DNA of 6,346 bases from contig CAZEFK010000304.1 of the NCBI GenBank assembly GCA_964511405.1, positions 1 through 6,346 on the forward strand. Direction: 5' to 3'. This stretch comes from CAZEFK01 sp964511405. GTDB taxonomy: Bacteria > Pseudomonadota > Alphaproteobacteria > Elsterales > Elsteraceae. The notes beneath the pieces are model-generated. The model was not told where the DNA came from. It saw only the letters and a list, made by a program, of their open reading frames with translations, and did no database searches. Below, in pieces: positions 1-6,346 of this stretch; the first letter of the stretch is position 1; the number at the start of each line of letters is the position of its first letter. A program made the translations under genes and the position numbers.

Positions 1-29
1 CCGCCGTCTTGCAACCGCCTGACGCCGAA

Positions 30-2873
30 TCAAAACTTTTGAGTCAGGCTCTGAGTCAGGATAGTCGTCTCGAAAGCAGACCTGAGTTTCTCCATTCTCT
101 TCGCGTCTATCGGTCGAGCCTTGAGCCTTTTTGATCGCTCGACACCGATAGTGGCAAGCGCCGCCGCCAGAATTGTCTGTAGCGTCTGTGTCGCTCGTGT
201 AAAATCGCCGTCGGATTTCAGTAGCTCGAATCCACGTTTTAGCAGAGGACACGGCTGCCCCAGTATTTCCGCATATCGCCCCAGCGCGAAGGCGACGTTC
301 CGGAGCGAGCGGTCGCCTTCAGGAAGAATGTCCTCGCGCTCTGCTAATTCGGAGACGCGATTTCCAACTCCATCATCGCCATTCAGAGGAGCAGCAGCGA
401 GCAGGATTGCGACGACAGAAACCAACAAATCCTCCCTGCCATGAAGCGTGGAAGGGGTGAAGATCCGGCCCGGCACGGTCCGGCGCTCGGTCATGTTATC
501 GAGCGAGGCCAAGAAGCGGTCGAGTTCGGTTCCATATGTATCGTCCCGGAACCGGTCGCCTGCTAACTCGAGACGCACCATATCGAGGAACAAAGACCGG
601 AATGATCGCGCCGACGATTGCGAACTGTGATGGCCTTCGTTATCCGAGCCCGATAACTCTCGCCTCAGCAGCTCTGCAGCTGTTCGCGCTCCAATATTGG
701 AGATCTGCTTCTGATTAATTGTCCAGAACAGCAATAATGCAGCCGTCAGAAGCAATGTATCGTTGTATGATTCGCTCAGGATGGCGCCAAATACTTGACC
801 AGCGCCCGGTGAGGGTGTGTAATCGTCAAGGCGTGCCGCCACTTGAGCCGCTGCACTTGACCAATCGAAGGTAAGAAGGGTCGGGAACAGTAACCTCCGA
901 TGTCGTAGATCAGTACTGGAATCGAAACCGGGGTTTAGCGTTTCCCGCCATCGGACCAGCACATCTCTGAACAGTGAAGTACCGGCTTCATCTTCGTTCC
1001 AGACCGCGACCGCGAGGCTATAGGCAGTGTTCTGAAGATGTTGCAACAGGAATGGCCAACTGGCTCGGCACACGGCCCAGCTCGCTGCATCGCCTGCCTC
1101 GGACCTTTGACGCCGGCGAGAAACGATCGGGCCGCTCTGGAGCAGCGCCTCCCATGCGCCAGCGATCTCAGTCAGAACGTTCGCATAGGCCTTAGCGTCT
1201 GAACCGGCGAGAGCTAGGCGGCTCGACGGCGCTTCGCCTGGAACGTTATCAATGCTGGTTCTCTTCGTTACCCAGGCCTCAAGGCGATGCACCAGCAATG
1301 GACCAAGATCTAGGATCGCGCGGATCACAGCGTCTGACGGCTCGGGTTCGGTGCTCCCAGGAAGAAGCATCATGGGCAAATGAGCGAGCGTACGGATGAA
1401 GCTCGCGTCATCAGGGATCCGATCTGTCGCTCGCTCGAATAGCCGCGCGTACTGCCGAATCCATAGCTGATGCGGGGCTCGAAAAGCGTCACCCCGCACC
1501 TCGGCATAGCTGAAGAGCTCGCCGTCCAGCGAGCGCGAGGCATTCAACGCAAGCAGAAACTTATGATATCGGGTCATCTCCCGCAGCGCGCTGCCAAAGG
1601 CTACCGGAGCGAGACGATCAATTTGAAGTGCGGCCTTATCGGCGAGCTCCTCGAGAATCTCGTCGGGTGACGGCAGGTTACGCTCATGACGTGCTCTCTT
1701 GAACAGGAACGCGCACCTTAGGACTAGGCGTTCGGTTCGAGTTAATGGTGCACCGGCTCGGCGCCGACACCATATTACTTCACCATGTAGTGGCCGATCC
1801 AATTGGACGGAGAACACGAGTAACGGTGAGTCGAGGCCAAGCCCCCGGCGCCTGGCGGCGGAGCTACGAGCCTCAGCATCACACCGCGCCGCCCAGCGCC
1901 TCACCACCCATCGAAGCCAGATCATCCGTACGTCTCGGATGACCATCGGGTTAGCGAAAACTGTCTGGATTTCGGCGAGACCCAGGTCATCGGAGTCGAA
2001 GCCAAGAATCAAAGTCGGTGTATCGACGTTATTGCCGTCGGATTCGGGACGATTTAGGAATTCCAAACTGGCCGCCTGGTACAGATGCTCGCGTAGACGG
2101 ACTGTCATTTCGAGGGGTTGGACGAAATTTGCCGTATACCGCTCCCGCATAACCTCGCGCTCGGACTGTTGAACGAAGCGAAATGTCGTCGCCACGAAAT
2201 GCGCAAGGCCGCAGAGATTCAGCAGCAGCCAGCTGGTGTGCAAGGCCAAAAGAAGCAATTTGAATACTTGTAGATCTGTGCCTCCGCCTAACCGATGAAG
2301 TAGAAACTGAGCCGGCCAAAGGAGTTGTGCGCAAAGAACCGCGAGAAGCGCTACGCTACTCGCGACCACCTCGAATGCCAGAGACTCGTGATAGTAGACT
2401 TGAACGTCGGTCGACGAACTCTCGCGCTGGGCTATCAACGCCACCAAGCCGACGGCTATCGAGATGACACCAAGCACCCCAACCTGCGCGGTAATGAGAT
2501 AACTGTCGACATTCATCAATATGGCTTTGATGTCGGGCGTCGACGACGCTCCTGAGGCCGTCCAGGTCGGGAGCAGGGCCGGGAAATGCCAAGCCGTAAT
2601 CATTTCAGCTGTGACGAAGAGAAAGTCGACAACGACGTAGGCTAATAGGAAGCGGCGGAATGATCCGATGGCAAAAAACCGCCGGAGCGTCCGGAGAGCG
2701 ACCGGATGCCTCGCGCGCCGGGCGGCGGCGTTGTTGAGCGCGTGCTCGTACACCTCTCTCCGGACCCACCTGTTGAGGCTGCCGGTCCAGCCGCCCCGAC
2801 GCCAATCTATCATGGTGCCCGATGCCAAAATTAGCGGAAATGCCGACCAACCGCCGCCGGCTATCGCGACCAA
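30..2873 (-). CDS. Large membrane-anchored protein of unknown family
   Basis: This unbroken frame of up to 947 residues is the only long gene in the left part; I cannot assign it to a family. Residues 53-75 are rich in arginine, and four hydrophobic helices follow at about 74-95, 127-148, 165-188 and 204-231. By the positive-inside rule both ends are cytoplasmic. The loop at 149-164 (QRESSSTDVQ...) would then be cytoplasmic, and the 96-126 loop periplasmic. Residues 232-947 form a mainly helical soluble region with many Arg, Glu and Leu residues. Two short hydrophobic stretches (706-719, 815-829) are probably buried helices. I see no Walker, kinase, nuclease or protease motif. The start is unresolved: TTG at 2871-2873 and ATG at 2811-2813 (residue 21) both lack a clear ribosome-binding site. 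The hydrophobic first 20 residues could be part of another membrane helix. Sampled GC is about 47-58% in four lines and 72% only near the 5' end, against 72-85% in the neighbours, which suggests acquired DNA. There is no visible partner gene in the window. Confidence 0.85.
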   Translation of the reverse strand: MVAIAGGGWSAFPLILASGTMIDWRRGGWTGSLNRWVRREVYEHALNNAAARRARHPVALRTLRRFFAIGSFRRFLLAYVVVDFLFVTAEMITAWHFPALLPTWTASGASSTPDIKAILMNVDSYLITAQVGVLGVISIAVGLVALIAQRESSSTDVQVYYHESLAFEVVASSVALLAVLCAQLLWPAQFLLHRLGGGTDLQVFKLLLLALHTSWLLLNLCGLAHFVATTFRFVQQSEREVMRERYTANFVQPLEMTVRLREHLYQAASLEFLNRPESDGNNVDTPTLILGFDSDDLGLAEIQTVFANPMVIRDVRMIWLRWVVRRWAARCDAEARSSAARRRGLGLDSPLLVFSVQLDRPLHGEVIWCRRRAGAPLTRTERLVLRCAFLFKRARHERNLPSPDEILEELADKAALQIDRLAPVAFGSALREMTRYHKFLLALNASRSLDGELFSYAEVRGDAFRAPHQLWIRQYARLFERATDRIPDDASFIRTLAHLPMMLLPGSTEPEPSDAVIRAILDLGPLLVHRLEAWVTKRTSIDNVPGEAPSSRLALAGSDAKAYANVLTEIAGAWEALLQSGPIVSRRRQRSEAGDAASWAVCRASWPFLLQHLQNTAYSLAVAVWNEDEAGTSLFRDVLVRWRETLNPGFDSSTDLRHRRLLFPTLLTFDWSSAAAQVAARLDDYTPSPGAGQVFGAILSESYNDTLLLTAALLLFWTINQKQISNIGARTAAELLRRELSGSDNEGHHSSQSSARSFRSLFLDMVRLELAGDRFRDDTYGTELDRFLASLDNMTERRTVPGRIFTPSTLHGREDLLVSVVAILLAAAPLNGDDGVGNRVSELAEREDILPEGDRSLRNVAFALGRYAEILGQPCPLLKRGFELLKSDGDFTRATQTLQTILAAALATIGVERSKRLKARPIDAKRMEKLRSAFETTILTQSLTQKF
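41..60. repeat. Short direct repeat in the 3' end of the large gene
   Basis: GAGTCAGG occurs at 41-48 and 53-60. It encodes the near-repeated LTQSLTQ at the C-terminus of the large membrane protein (residues 939-945). It is probably a small in-frame duplication in a tail under little constraint, with no sign of a separate function. Confidence 0.4.
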
Positions 2874-3067
2874 AATGAACCGATGGAGGCTGCCCAGTCG
2901 GCGAGATCGACTAGAGGTTGCGGGTTCGGCAAGGACGAGTCAAGTAGGCTCCAGGTCACAGGCGCCGACATTCGCATGCTTGGCGCCATGGCAGTTGTCA
3001 CCGCCACGCCCGGGAACATTTCGATGGAGTGGGCGTCGAACGACTGCGAACTTGACGCCTGACACAA
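2861..3067 (-). CDS. Doubtful short open frame, possible displaced N-terminus of the next gene
   Basis: A 68-codon frame starting at TTG (open for 7 more codons upstream) ends with TAG at 2861-2863, overlapping the first possible codon of the large membrane-protein gene. The middle (SFDAHSIEMFPGVAV) uses G/C-ending codons like a real gene, but there is no ribosome-binding site at the TTG or at the internal ATG codons, and I recognise no family. Its last residues before the stop (DLADWAASIGSF) would join smoothly onto the hydrophobic start of the next frame after a one-base shift at the TTTT run at 2871-2876. It may be a chance frame, a small coupled gene, or the true N-terminal part of the downstream protein. 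Confidence 0.2.
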   Translation of the reverse strand: MCQASSSQSFDAHSIEMFPGVAVTTAMAPSMRMSAPVTWSLLDSSLPNPQPLVDLADWAASIGSFWSR

Positions 3068-3124
3068 AACAGCCGTTGCTGCGTGTCACAGCTCTCCCCG
3101 ACCGCTCAGGACCGTACAGAAACC
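2874..3124. other. Spacer between the chemoreceptor and the large membrane-protein gene
   Basis: No gene can be assigned with confidence in these 251 bases. The stretch holds a weak inverted repeat near the receptor end and a short open frame on the minus strand that runs into the start of the large membrane-protein gene. High-GC DNA of the receptor gives way here to the lower-GC DNA of the left part, so it may contain the edge of an inserted segment. I found no tRNA, integrase remnant or direct repeat that would mark such an edge. Confidence 0.5.
3060..3088 (-). terminator. Weak inverted repeat after the chemoreceptor, possible terminator
   Basis: On the minus strand, TGACAC and GTGTCA form inverted arms around a 17-base centre. 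Inside it, CAGC-AACG-GCTG forms a small stem-loop followed directly by TTTT. It begins about 37 bases after the receptor stop, a reasonable place for a terminator. The inner stem has only four pairs (five with a G-U pair) and the T-run is short, so strong intrinsic termination is doubtful. The outer arms could instead be an operator-like dyad. Confidence 0.25.
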
Positions 3125-5119
3125 CTACGCCGCCCGCACCTGCCCCAGGAAGCTGGCCGCCGACGACCCCAGCTCGGCGCATTGCGACACCAGCTTCTCG
3201 GCCGCCGACAGCAGCTCGGTCGAAGCCCGCCCGGTCTCCTCGGTGGCCGAGCGCACTTCGGTGATGCCCTGCGCGGCCTCGAGCGTGCCGGCGGCGGCCT
3301 CGGCGACGTTGCGGCTGATGCCGGCAGTGGCCGAGGCCTGCTCCTCGACCGAGCTGGCGATCGCGGTGGCGCTCTCGTTGACGTCGTGGATCACCTCGCC
3401 GATGGCGCGGATTTCCTCGACCGCGCGGCGGGTCGCCTCCTGGATCGAGATCACTTGGCCGCGGATCTCGTCAGTCGCCCGTCCGGTCTGCTCGGCCAGG
3501 GCCTTGACCTCCGACGCCACGACGCTGAAGCCGCGCCCGGCCTCGCCGGCCCGCGCCGCCTCGATGGTGGCATTGAGCGCCAGCAGGTTGGTCTGGGCGG
3601 CGATGCCGTTGATCAGCGCCACCACCTCGCCGATCTTCGCCGCGGCGCTGGCCAAGCCCCCGATCACCTCGTTGGCGCGGCCGGCGCGCTCGACGGCCGA
3701 GCCCATGACCGCCGCCGAGCGCGCCGCGTGGCTGCCGACCTCGCCGAGCGACGCCGCCAGCTGCTCGGCCGCGGCGGCCACCGCCTGCACGCTCTCGGCG
3801 GTGCGGTCGCACATGGTGGTGACCCCGACCGAGATCCGGCTGGAGCGGTCGGCGACCGAGGCCATGCGCGAGGCTTCCAGCTTCACGGTCTCAGCCTCGG
3901 CCGCGGCCGAGCCCACCACCGCCGTCACCGTCTGCTCGAAGGTGTCGGCCAACGCCTGCAGCGCCGCCCGCTTCTCGCCTTCGGCGCGCTGCTCGGCGGT
4001 CGCCTTCTCGTCCTGCAGGCTGCGGATGCGCAGGGCATTGTCCTTGAACACCTGGACCGTCGCCGCCATGCGGCCGATCTCGTCGCGCCGCCCGAGCCCG
4101 CTCACGGCCACGCCGGTGTCGCCGGCGGCGAGCCCGGTCATGGCGGCGCTCAAGCCGCGGATCGGCCGCGTGATGCTGCGCGCCAGCGCGGCGCCGGCCA
4201 GCACCGCGACCGTGAGGCCGGCCAGCGACAGGATCAAGGTCCAGCGCCGGCTCGCGACCACGGCCTGGTCGGCGGCGGCCCGGGTCTGGTGCTGGGTGTC
4301 CTCGGTCAGCTGCTTGACTTCCTGGGCCGACTTGCGCATCTCGCCGCTCAGGCGGTCGATGGTGGCGGCGATCTCCTGGCGCTTGCTGAGCGCGTTGGAC
4401 AGCCGCTCCAGGTCCTGGGCGAAGCGCTTCAGCCCGCCGGTCAGGTCGTCATAGCTGCTCTGAAGGTCCTCGGAGTCCTTGACCTGGGCGGCAAGCTTAG
4501 CGGTCAGACCGCCTGTTTTCGTCAGCTCGGCCTTGAGCCTGGCCTCATCGCGGCCGCTCGCCGCAAACCGGTTGCTGAACGCGCGGGCTTGGGAATAGTG
4601 GTCGAACACGGCGCTGAAGTCGGCCTTGCCGCCGTCGATCAGGCCGGTCAGCGCGCCCCGGATGTCGCGATCGTCATAGCCCAGGCCGTCCTCGACCTCC
4701 TGGCGCAGGGTCACGCGCTCATAGAGCGTCAGCAGGTTCTCGCCCAGCTCCTTGCTGCGCTGCTCGATGGCGGCCACGCGCTGCTGCCGCTCGGGATCGG
4801 GGATCTGTTCGCGCAGGCGCTGCAGTTGGGCCGCGACGGCCGCCGCCCGCTGAGTCACCTCGGCCTTGGCTTCGGCCGAGCCGATGGCGACGAACGCGTC
4901 GACCGCGCGCTGCTGGTCGCCGACCAGCGCCTGCAGGTCATCGGCGCCGGCCGAGATCTCGGCGGCAGCGGCGTAGCCGTGAAACAGGGTCGTCGTCGTG
5001 CGCAGCTCCAGCCAGCCATACGCCGCCACAGCCGCGAGCACCACCAGCAGCACGGCAAAGCCCAGATAGATGCGCCGCGCGATCGAGGCAGCGCCGAGCA
5101 ACGTCCACAGATATCCCAT
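3125..5119 (-). CDS. Methyl-accepting chemotaxis protein, transmembrane chemoreceptor
   Basis: This complete 664-residue receptor senses a periplasmic ligand and controls the CheA kinase through CheW. After a short cytoplasmic N-terminus, helix TM1 spans about 16-35 (IYLGFAVLLVVLAAVAAYGW). A mostly helical, charged periplasmic region follows (36-290), and TM2 is at about 293-313. A HAMP domain (about 312-365) starts with the ARSITRPI motif and contains DEIGRMA. The cytoplasmic coiled coil runs to the end. Its tip (about 496-545) includes GIAAQTNLLALNATIEAARA and GRGFSVVASEVKALAEQT. Glu520 and Arg523 match the trimer-contact residues Glu385 and Arg388 of E. coli Tsr; Ala508 replaces Phe373. 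SSVEEQAS (589-596) is a typical methylation site. There is no C-terminal pentapeptide for CheR or CheB tethering. The sensor length of about 255 residues and its helical character fit a helical bimodular (HBM) or other long four-helix sensor, but this is inferred from size and pattern. The ligand is unknown. The gene follows dhaK on the same strand, separated by an AT-rich gap. The C-terminus and hairpin tip are typical of alphaproteobacteria. Confidence 0.95.
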   Translation of the reverse strand: MGYLWTLLGAASIARRIYLGFAVLLVVLAAVAAYGWLELRTTTTLFHGYAAAAEISAGADDLQALVGDQQRAVDAFVAIGSAEAKAEVTQRAAAVAAQLQRLREQIPDPERQQRVAAIEQRSKELGENLLTLYERVTLRQEVEDGLGYDDRDIRGALTGLIDGGKADFSAVFDHYSQARAFSNRFAASGRDEARLKAELTKTGGLTAKLAAQVKDSEDLQSSYDDLTGGLKRFAQDLERLSNALSKRQEIAATIDRLSGEMRKSAQEVKQLTEDTQHQTRAAADQAVVASRRWTLILSLAGLTVAVLAGAALARSITRPIRGLSAAMTGLAAGDTGVAVSGLGRRDEIGRMAATVQVFKDNALRIRSLQDEKATAEQRAEGEKRAALQALADTFEQTVTAVVGSAAAEAETVKLEASRMASVADRSSRISVGVTTMCDRTAESVQAVAAAAEQLAASLGEVGSHAARSAAVMGSAVERAGRANEVIGGLASAAAKIGEVVALINGIAAQTNLLALNATIEAARAGEAGRGFSVVASEVKALAEQTGRATDEIRGQVISIQEATRRAVEEIRAIGEVIHDVNESATAIASSVEEQASATAGISRNVAEAAAGTLEAAQGITEVRSATEETGRASTELLSAAEKLVSQCAELGSSAASFLGQVRAA

Positions 5120-5249
5120 GATCCTGCGCTCCTGTGCTGCACCGACCTCCCGTGCGCTTCGCCTCTTCCAGGCAGGCGACGATCTTGATTAACGCGTGAT
5201 AGTTTGAATTCTTTGTTATTTGCCGGTTTAGTTCGTTGTTTATTAATCG
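5120..5249 (-). promoter_or_regulatory. AT-rich spacer, probable promoter region of the chemoreceptor gene
   Basis: This 130-base gap lies between the dhaK stop and the chemoreceptor start. Positions 5181-5250 contain 23 G or C in 70 bases (33%), set between genes of 70% or more. The AT-rich core sits about 60-130 bases upstream of the receptor ATG, where a promoter with upstream elements would be expected. I looked for sigma-70, sigma-28 and sigma-54 type elements on the minus strand and found no convincing pair, so no start site is proposed. No hairpin with a T-run follows dhaK, so read-through from dhaK is also possible. Calling it a promoter is an inference from composition and position. 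Confidence 0.4.
5129..5133 (-). promoter_or_regulatory. Ribosome-binding site of the chemoreceptor gene
   Basis: AGGAG on the minus strand, 9 bases before the ATG at 5117-5119. The ideal spacing supports this start, which also places a short cytoplasmic stretch just before the first membrane helix. Confidence 0.75.
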
Positions 5250-6230
5250 TCACCAGCGCAGCGCTGCGGTATGCACGGGGTGATCCCACAGCGCGACGGT
5301 CTCGTCGTCCAACAGGCTGACCGTGATCGAGCAGCCCGCCATCTCCAGCGACGTCACGTAGCTGCCGACCAGCGAGCGGGCGACCGTCAGGCCCTGCGCC
5401 TCGATCCGGCGGCGGGCGGCGTTGTACATGAGGTACAGCTCGATCGCCGGCGTGCCGCCGAAGCCGTTGACGAACAGCAGCGCGGGACCGGTGGGGCGGC
5501 CGAGGTCGCCCAGGATCGCCTGCACCATCTCATCGGCGATGCCATCGGCCTCGGCCAGCGGCACCCGCCGGCGTCCCGGCTCGCCATGGATGCCGACGCC
5601 CATCTCCATCTCGTCCTCGGCCAGCCGGAAGGTCGGCGTGCCGGCCGCCGGCACCGTGCAACTGGTCAGCGCCACGCCCATCGACCGGGTGCGCCCGTTG
5701 ACCCGCAGCCCCAGGGCCCGGCAGCGCTCGAGGTCGGCGCCCTGCTCGGCGGCGGCGCCGACCATCTTCTCGACGACCAGGGTGCCGGCGACGCCGCGGC
5801 GGCCGGCGCTGTGCGTCGAGGTCTCGACGGCGACGTCGTCGTCGGTGATCACGGTCGCGACCGGGCACTCGGCCAGCTCCGCCGCCATCTCGAAGTTCAT
5901 GCGGTCGCCGGCATAGTTCTTGACGATCAGCAAGGCGCCGGCGGGCCCGGCGACGGCGCCCAGCGCCTCGACCATCTGGTCGGGGGTGGGCGAGGTGAAG
6001 ACCTGGCCGGGGCAGGCGGCGTCCAGCATGCCGTAGCCGACCAGCCCGGCATGGAGCGGTTCGTGGCCGCTGCCGCCGCCCGAGACCAGCGCCACCTTGC
6101 CCCGGTCGGGCTCGCGCCGGCAGATGAACTTCCGGTCCGGGCCCAGGGTCACGATCCCGGCATGGGCGGCGGCGAAGCCGTCGAGGCTCTCGGCGAGCAC
6201 GGTCTCGGGCGCGTTGATGAGCTTCTTCAT
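5250..6230 (-). CDS. dhaK: Dihydroxyacetone kinase substrate-binding subunit DhaK
   Basis: This 326-residue cytoplasmic protein belongs to the DhaK family, whose members bind dihydroxyacetone (or a related short ketose) covalently through a histidine so that the DhaL subunit can phosphorylate it. The match to E. coli DhaK runs from the MKKLIN start to the LWDHPVHTAALRW end. The glycine-rich SGGGSGHEP motif places His56, the KNYAGD motif places Asp109, and GVGIHGEPG places His215, equivalent to the substrate-binding His218 of E. coli. All three catalytic residues are present. ACPGQVFTSPTPDQ (73-86) and DDDVAV (130-135) are further family signatures. It lacks an insertion of about 30 residues that E. 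coli DhaK (356 residues) has after the His218 region, as do the shorter bacterial forms of about 330 residues. No dhaL follows; a chemoreceptor does. DhaL may lie upstream, outside the window. Relatives in this family act on L- or D-erythrulose, so the substrate is not certain. Whether the phosphate donor is ATP or a PTS chain cannot be told from this subunit. Confidence 0.95.
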   Translation of the reverse strand: MKKLINAPETVLAESLDGFAAAHAGIVTLGPDRKFICRREPDRGKVALVSGGGSGHEPLHAGLVGYGMLDAACPGQVFTSPTPDQMVEALGAVAGPAGALLIVKNYAGDRMNFEMAAELAECPVATVITDDDVAVETSTHSAGRRGVAGTLVVEKMVGAAAEQGADLERCRALGLRVNGRTRSMGVALTSCTVPAAGTPTFRLAEDEMEMGVGIHGEPGRRRVPLAEADGIADEMVQAILGDLGRPTGPALLFVNGFGGTPAIELYLMYNAARRRIEAQGLTVARSLVGSYVTSLEMAGCSITVSLLDDETVALWDHPVHTAALRW

Positions 6231-6237
6231 GGCCGTG

Positions 6238-6346
6238 TCAGGTCTCCTCCTGCATCAGAGCGGTGAGGCGGCGGGCGAGGTCGTGCCGGAGCGCGTCGGC
6301 CTCGGCCGCGCGCGGGAGGGACTGCTCAGCCACCGGCCGCGCCCAC
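6238..6346 (-). CDS. C-terminal end of an unidentified protein, cut by the window edge
   Basis: Reading the minus strand from the window edge gives 35 codons open to a TGA at 6238-6240; the last residues read RRLTALMQEET. 33 of the 35 third positions are G or C, which fits real coding sequence in this genome. The stop lies 7 bases before the dhaK start, and the ribosome-binding site of dhaK lies inside the last codons, so the two genes are almost certainly co-transcribed and probably translationally coupled. The tail is a charged, probably helical segment and matches no family I recognise. It has no DPGA-type motif, which the DhaL subunit carries near its C-terminus, so it is probably not dhaL. 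A kinase, isomerase, regulator or PTS component of the same catabolic operon would be plausible, but nothing visible decides between them. Confidence 0.7.
   Translation of the reverse strand, partial: WARPVAEQSLPRAAEADALRHDLARRLTALMQEET
6244..6251 (-). promoter_or_regulatory. Ribosome-binding site of dhaK, inside the upstream gene
   Basis: The minus strand reads AGGAGGAG here, a strong Shine-Dalgarno sequence. Its 3' edge is 13 bases from the ATG at 6228-6230, longer than usual. It overlaps the last codons of the upstream gene, which points to coupled translation. No other start is possible: the dhaK frame upstream of the ATG meets a TGA within about ten codons and has no ATG, GTG or TTG in between. 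Confidence 0.7.

Noticed and set aside
166..731. Likeness of the four-helix N-terminal half of the large protein to DUF2254-type membrane proteins (considered from its residues 74-231)
   Set aside because: The helix layout is broadly similar, but I could not match specific motifs, and the long C-terminal region does not fit; hydrophobic segments alone are not enough to assign the family. The coordinates given are only nominal; the helices are encoded at about 2180-2655.
1699..2172. A 157-codon plus-strand frame opposite the large membrane-protein gene
   Set aside because: Arg/Ser-rich antisense translation with no recognisable motif; the opposite strand encodes a continuous 900+ residue protein with clear membrane helices.
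2917..2933. GGGTTCGG, resembling the T-arm of a tRNA and thus a possible attachment site
   Set aside because: The flanking bases do not pair as a T-stem (GCGGG against AGGAC), and no anticodon arm or acceptor stem is present.
2974..2988. Palindromes GCATGC and TGGCGCCA next to each other in the spacer
   Set aside because: Short palindromes of this kind are frequent in GC-rich DNA, and neither extends beyond its core or recurs nearby.
3083..5188. A 701-codon open frame on the plus strand opposite the chemoreceptor
   Set aside because: It is the GC-rich mirror of a certain gene: low-complexity Gly/Arg/Ala/Leu/His-rich translation, no family likeness, and no ribosome-binding evidence. The minus-strand receptor explains the DNA fully.
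5120..5249. Search for sigma-54 or flagellar sigma-28 promoter elements before the chemoreceptor
   Set aside because: No properly spaced GG/GC pair for sigma-54 and no TAAA plus GCCGATAA-like pair were found on the minus strand.
5271..6266. A 331-codon open frame on the plus strand opposite dhaK
   Set aside because: Repetitive His/Arg/Gly/Ala composition typical of antisense frames in high-GC genes; dhaK on the other strand has clear family motifs.

Overview
The window is chromosomal DNA from a GC-rich alphaproteobacterium. Two things suggest this: the codon usage of the right-hand half (third positions almost all G or C) and the chemoreceptor. Its HAMP linker carries a VFKDNA-type segment, its hairpin tip reads INGIAAQTN, and it ends in VRAA, all familiar from Rhodospirillales and Rhizobiales receptors. 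The exact genus cannot be told from the sequence. Every gene recognised lies on the minus strand, so reading order runs from position 6346 down to position 1.

Right part (about 5250-6346): the C-terminal 35 codons of an unidentified protein end 7 bases before dhaK. dhaK encodes the substrate-binding subunit of a dihydroxyacetone-type kinase and has all three catalytic residues. The two genes look like the end of a carbohydrate-catabolism operon that continues beyond the window. The partner subunit DhaL is not visible.

Middle (3125-5249): a 130-base gap with a strongly AT-rich core separates dhaK from a complete 664-residue membrane chemoreceptor (methyl-accepting chemotaxis protein). It has two membrane helices, a large helical periplasmic sensor, a HAMP domain and a full signalling hairpin. 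The gap probably holds the receptor's own promoter. A link between the receptor and triose or sugar metabolism is only suggested by adjacency.

Left part (1-3124): a 251-base spacer with no confident gene contains a weak inverted repeat that may end receptor transcription. Beyond it lies a large gene (about 930-947 residues) for a membrane-anchored protein that I cannot assign to a family. It has four N-terminal membrane helices and a soluble region of about 700 residues. Its base composition (about 47-58% GC in four sampled lines) is well below that of the receptor and dhaK (72-85% in sampled lines), so it looks like accessory or horizontally acquired DNA. Its start is unclear, and the spacer just upstream may encode more of its N-terminus in another frame.

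I saw no tRNA, rRNA, insertion sequence or CRISPR array. The most likely place for something undescribed is the large unclassified membrane protein.
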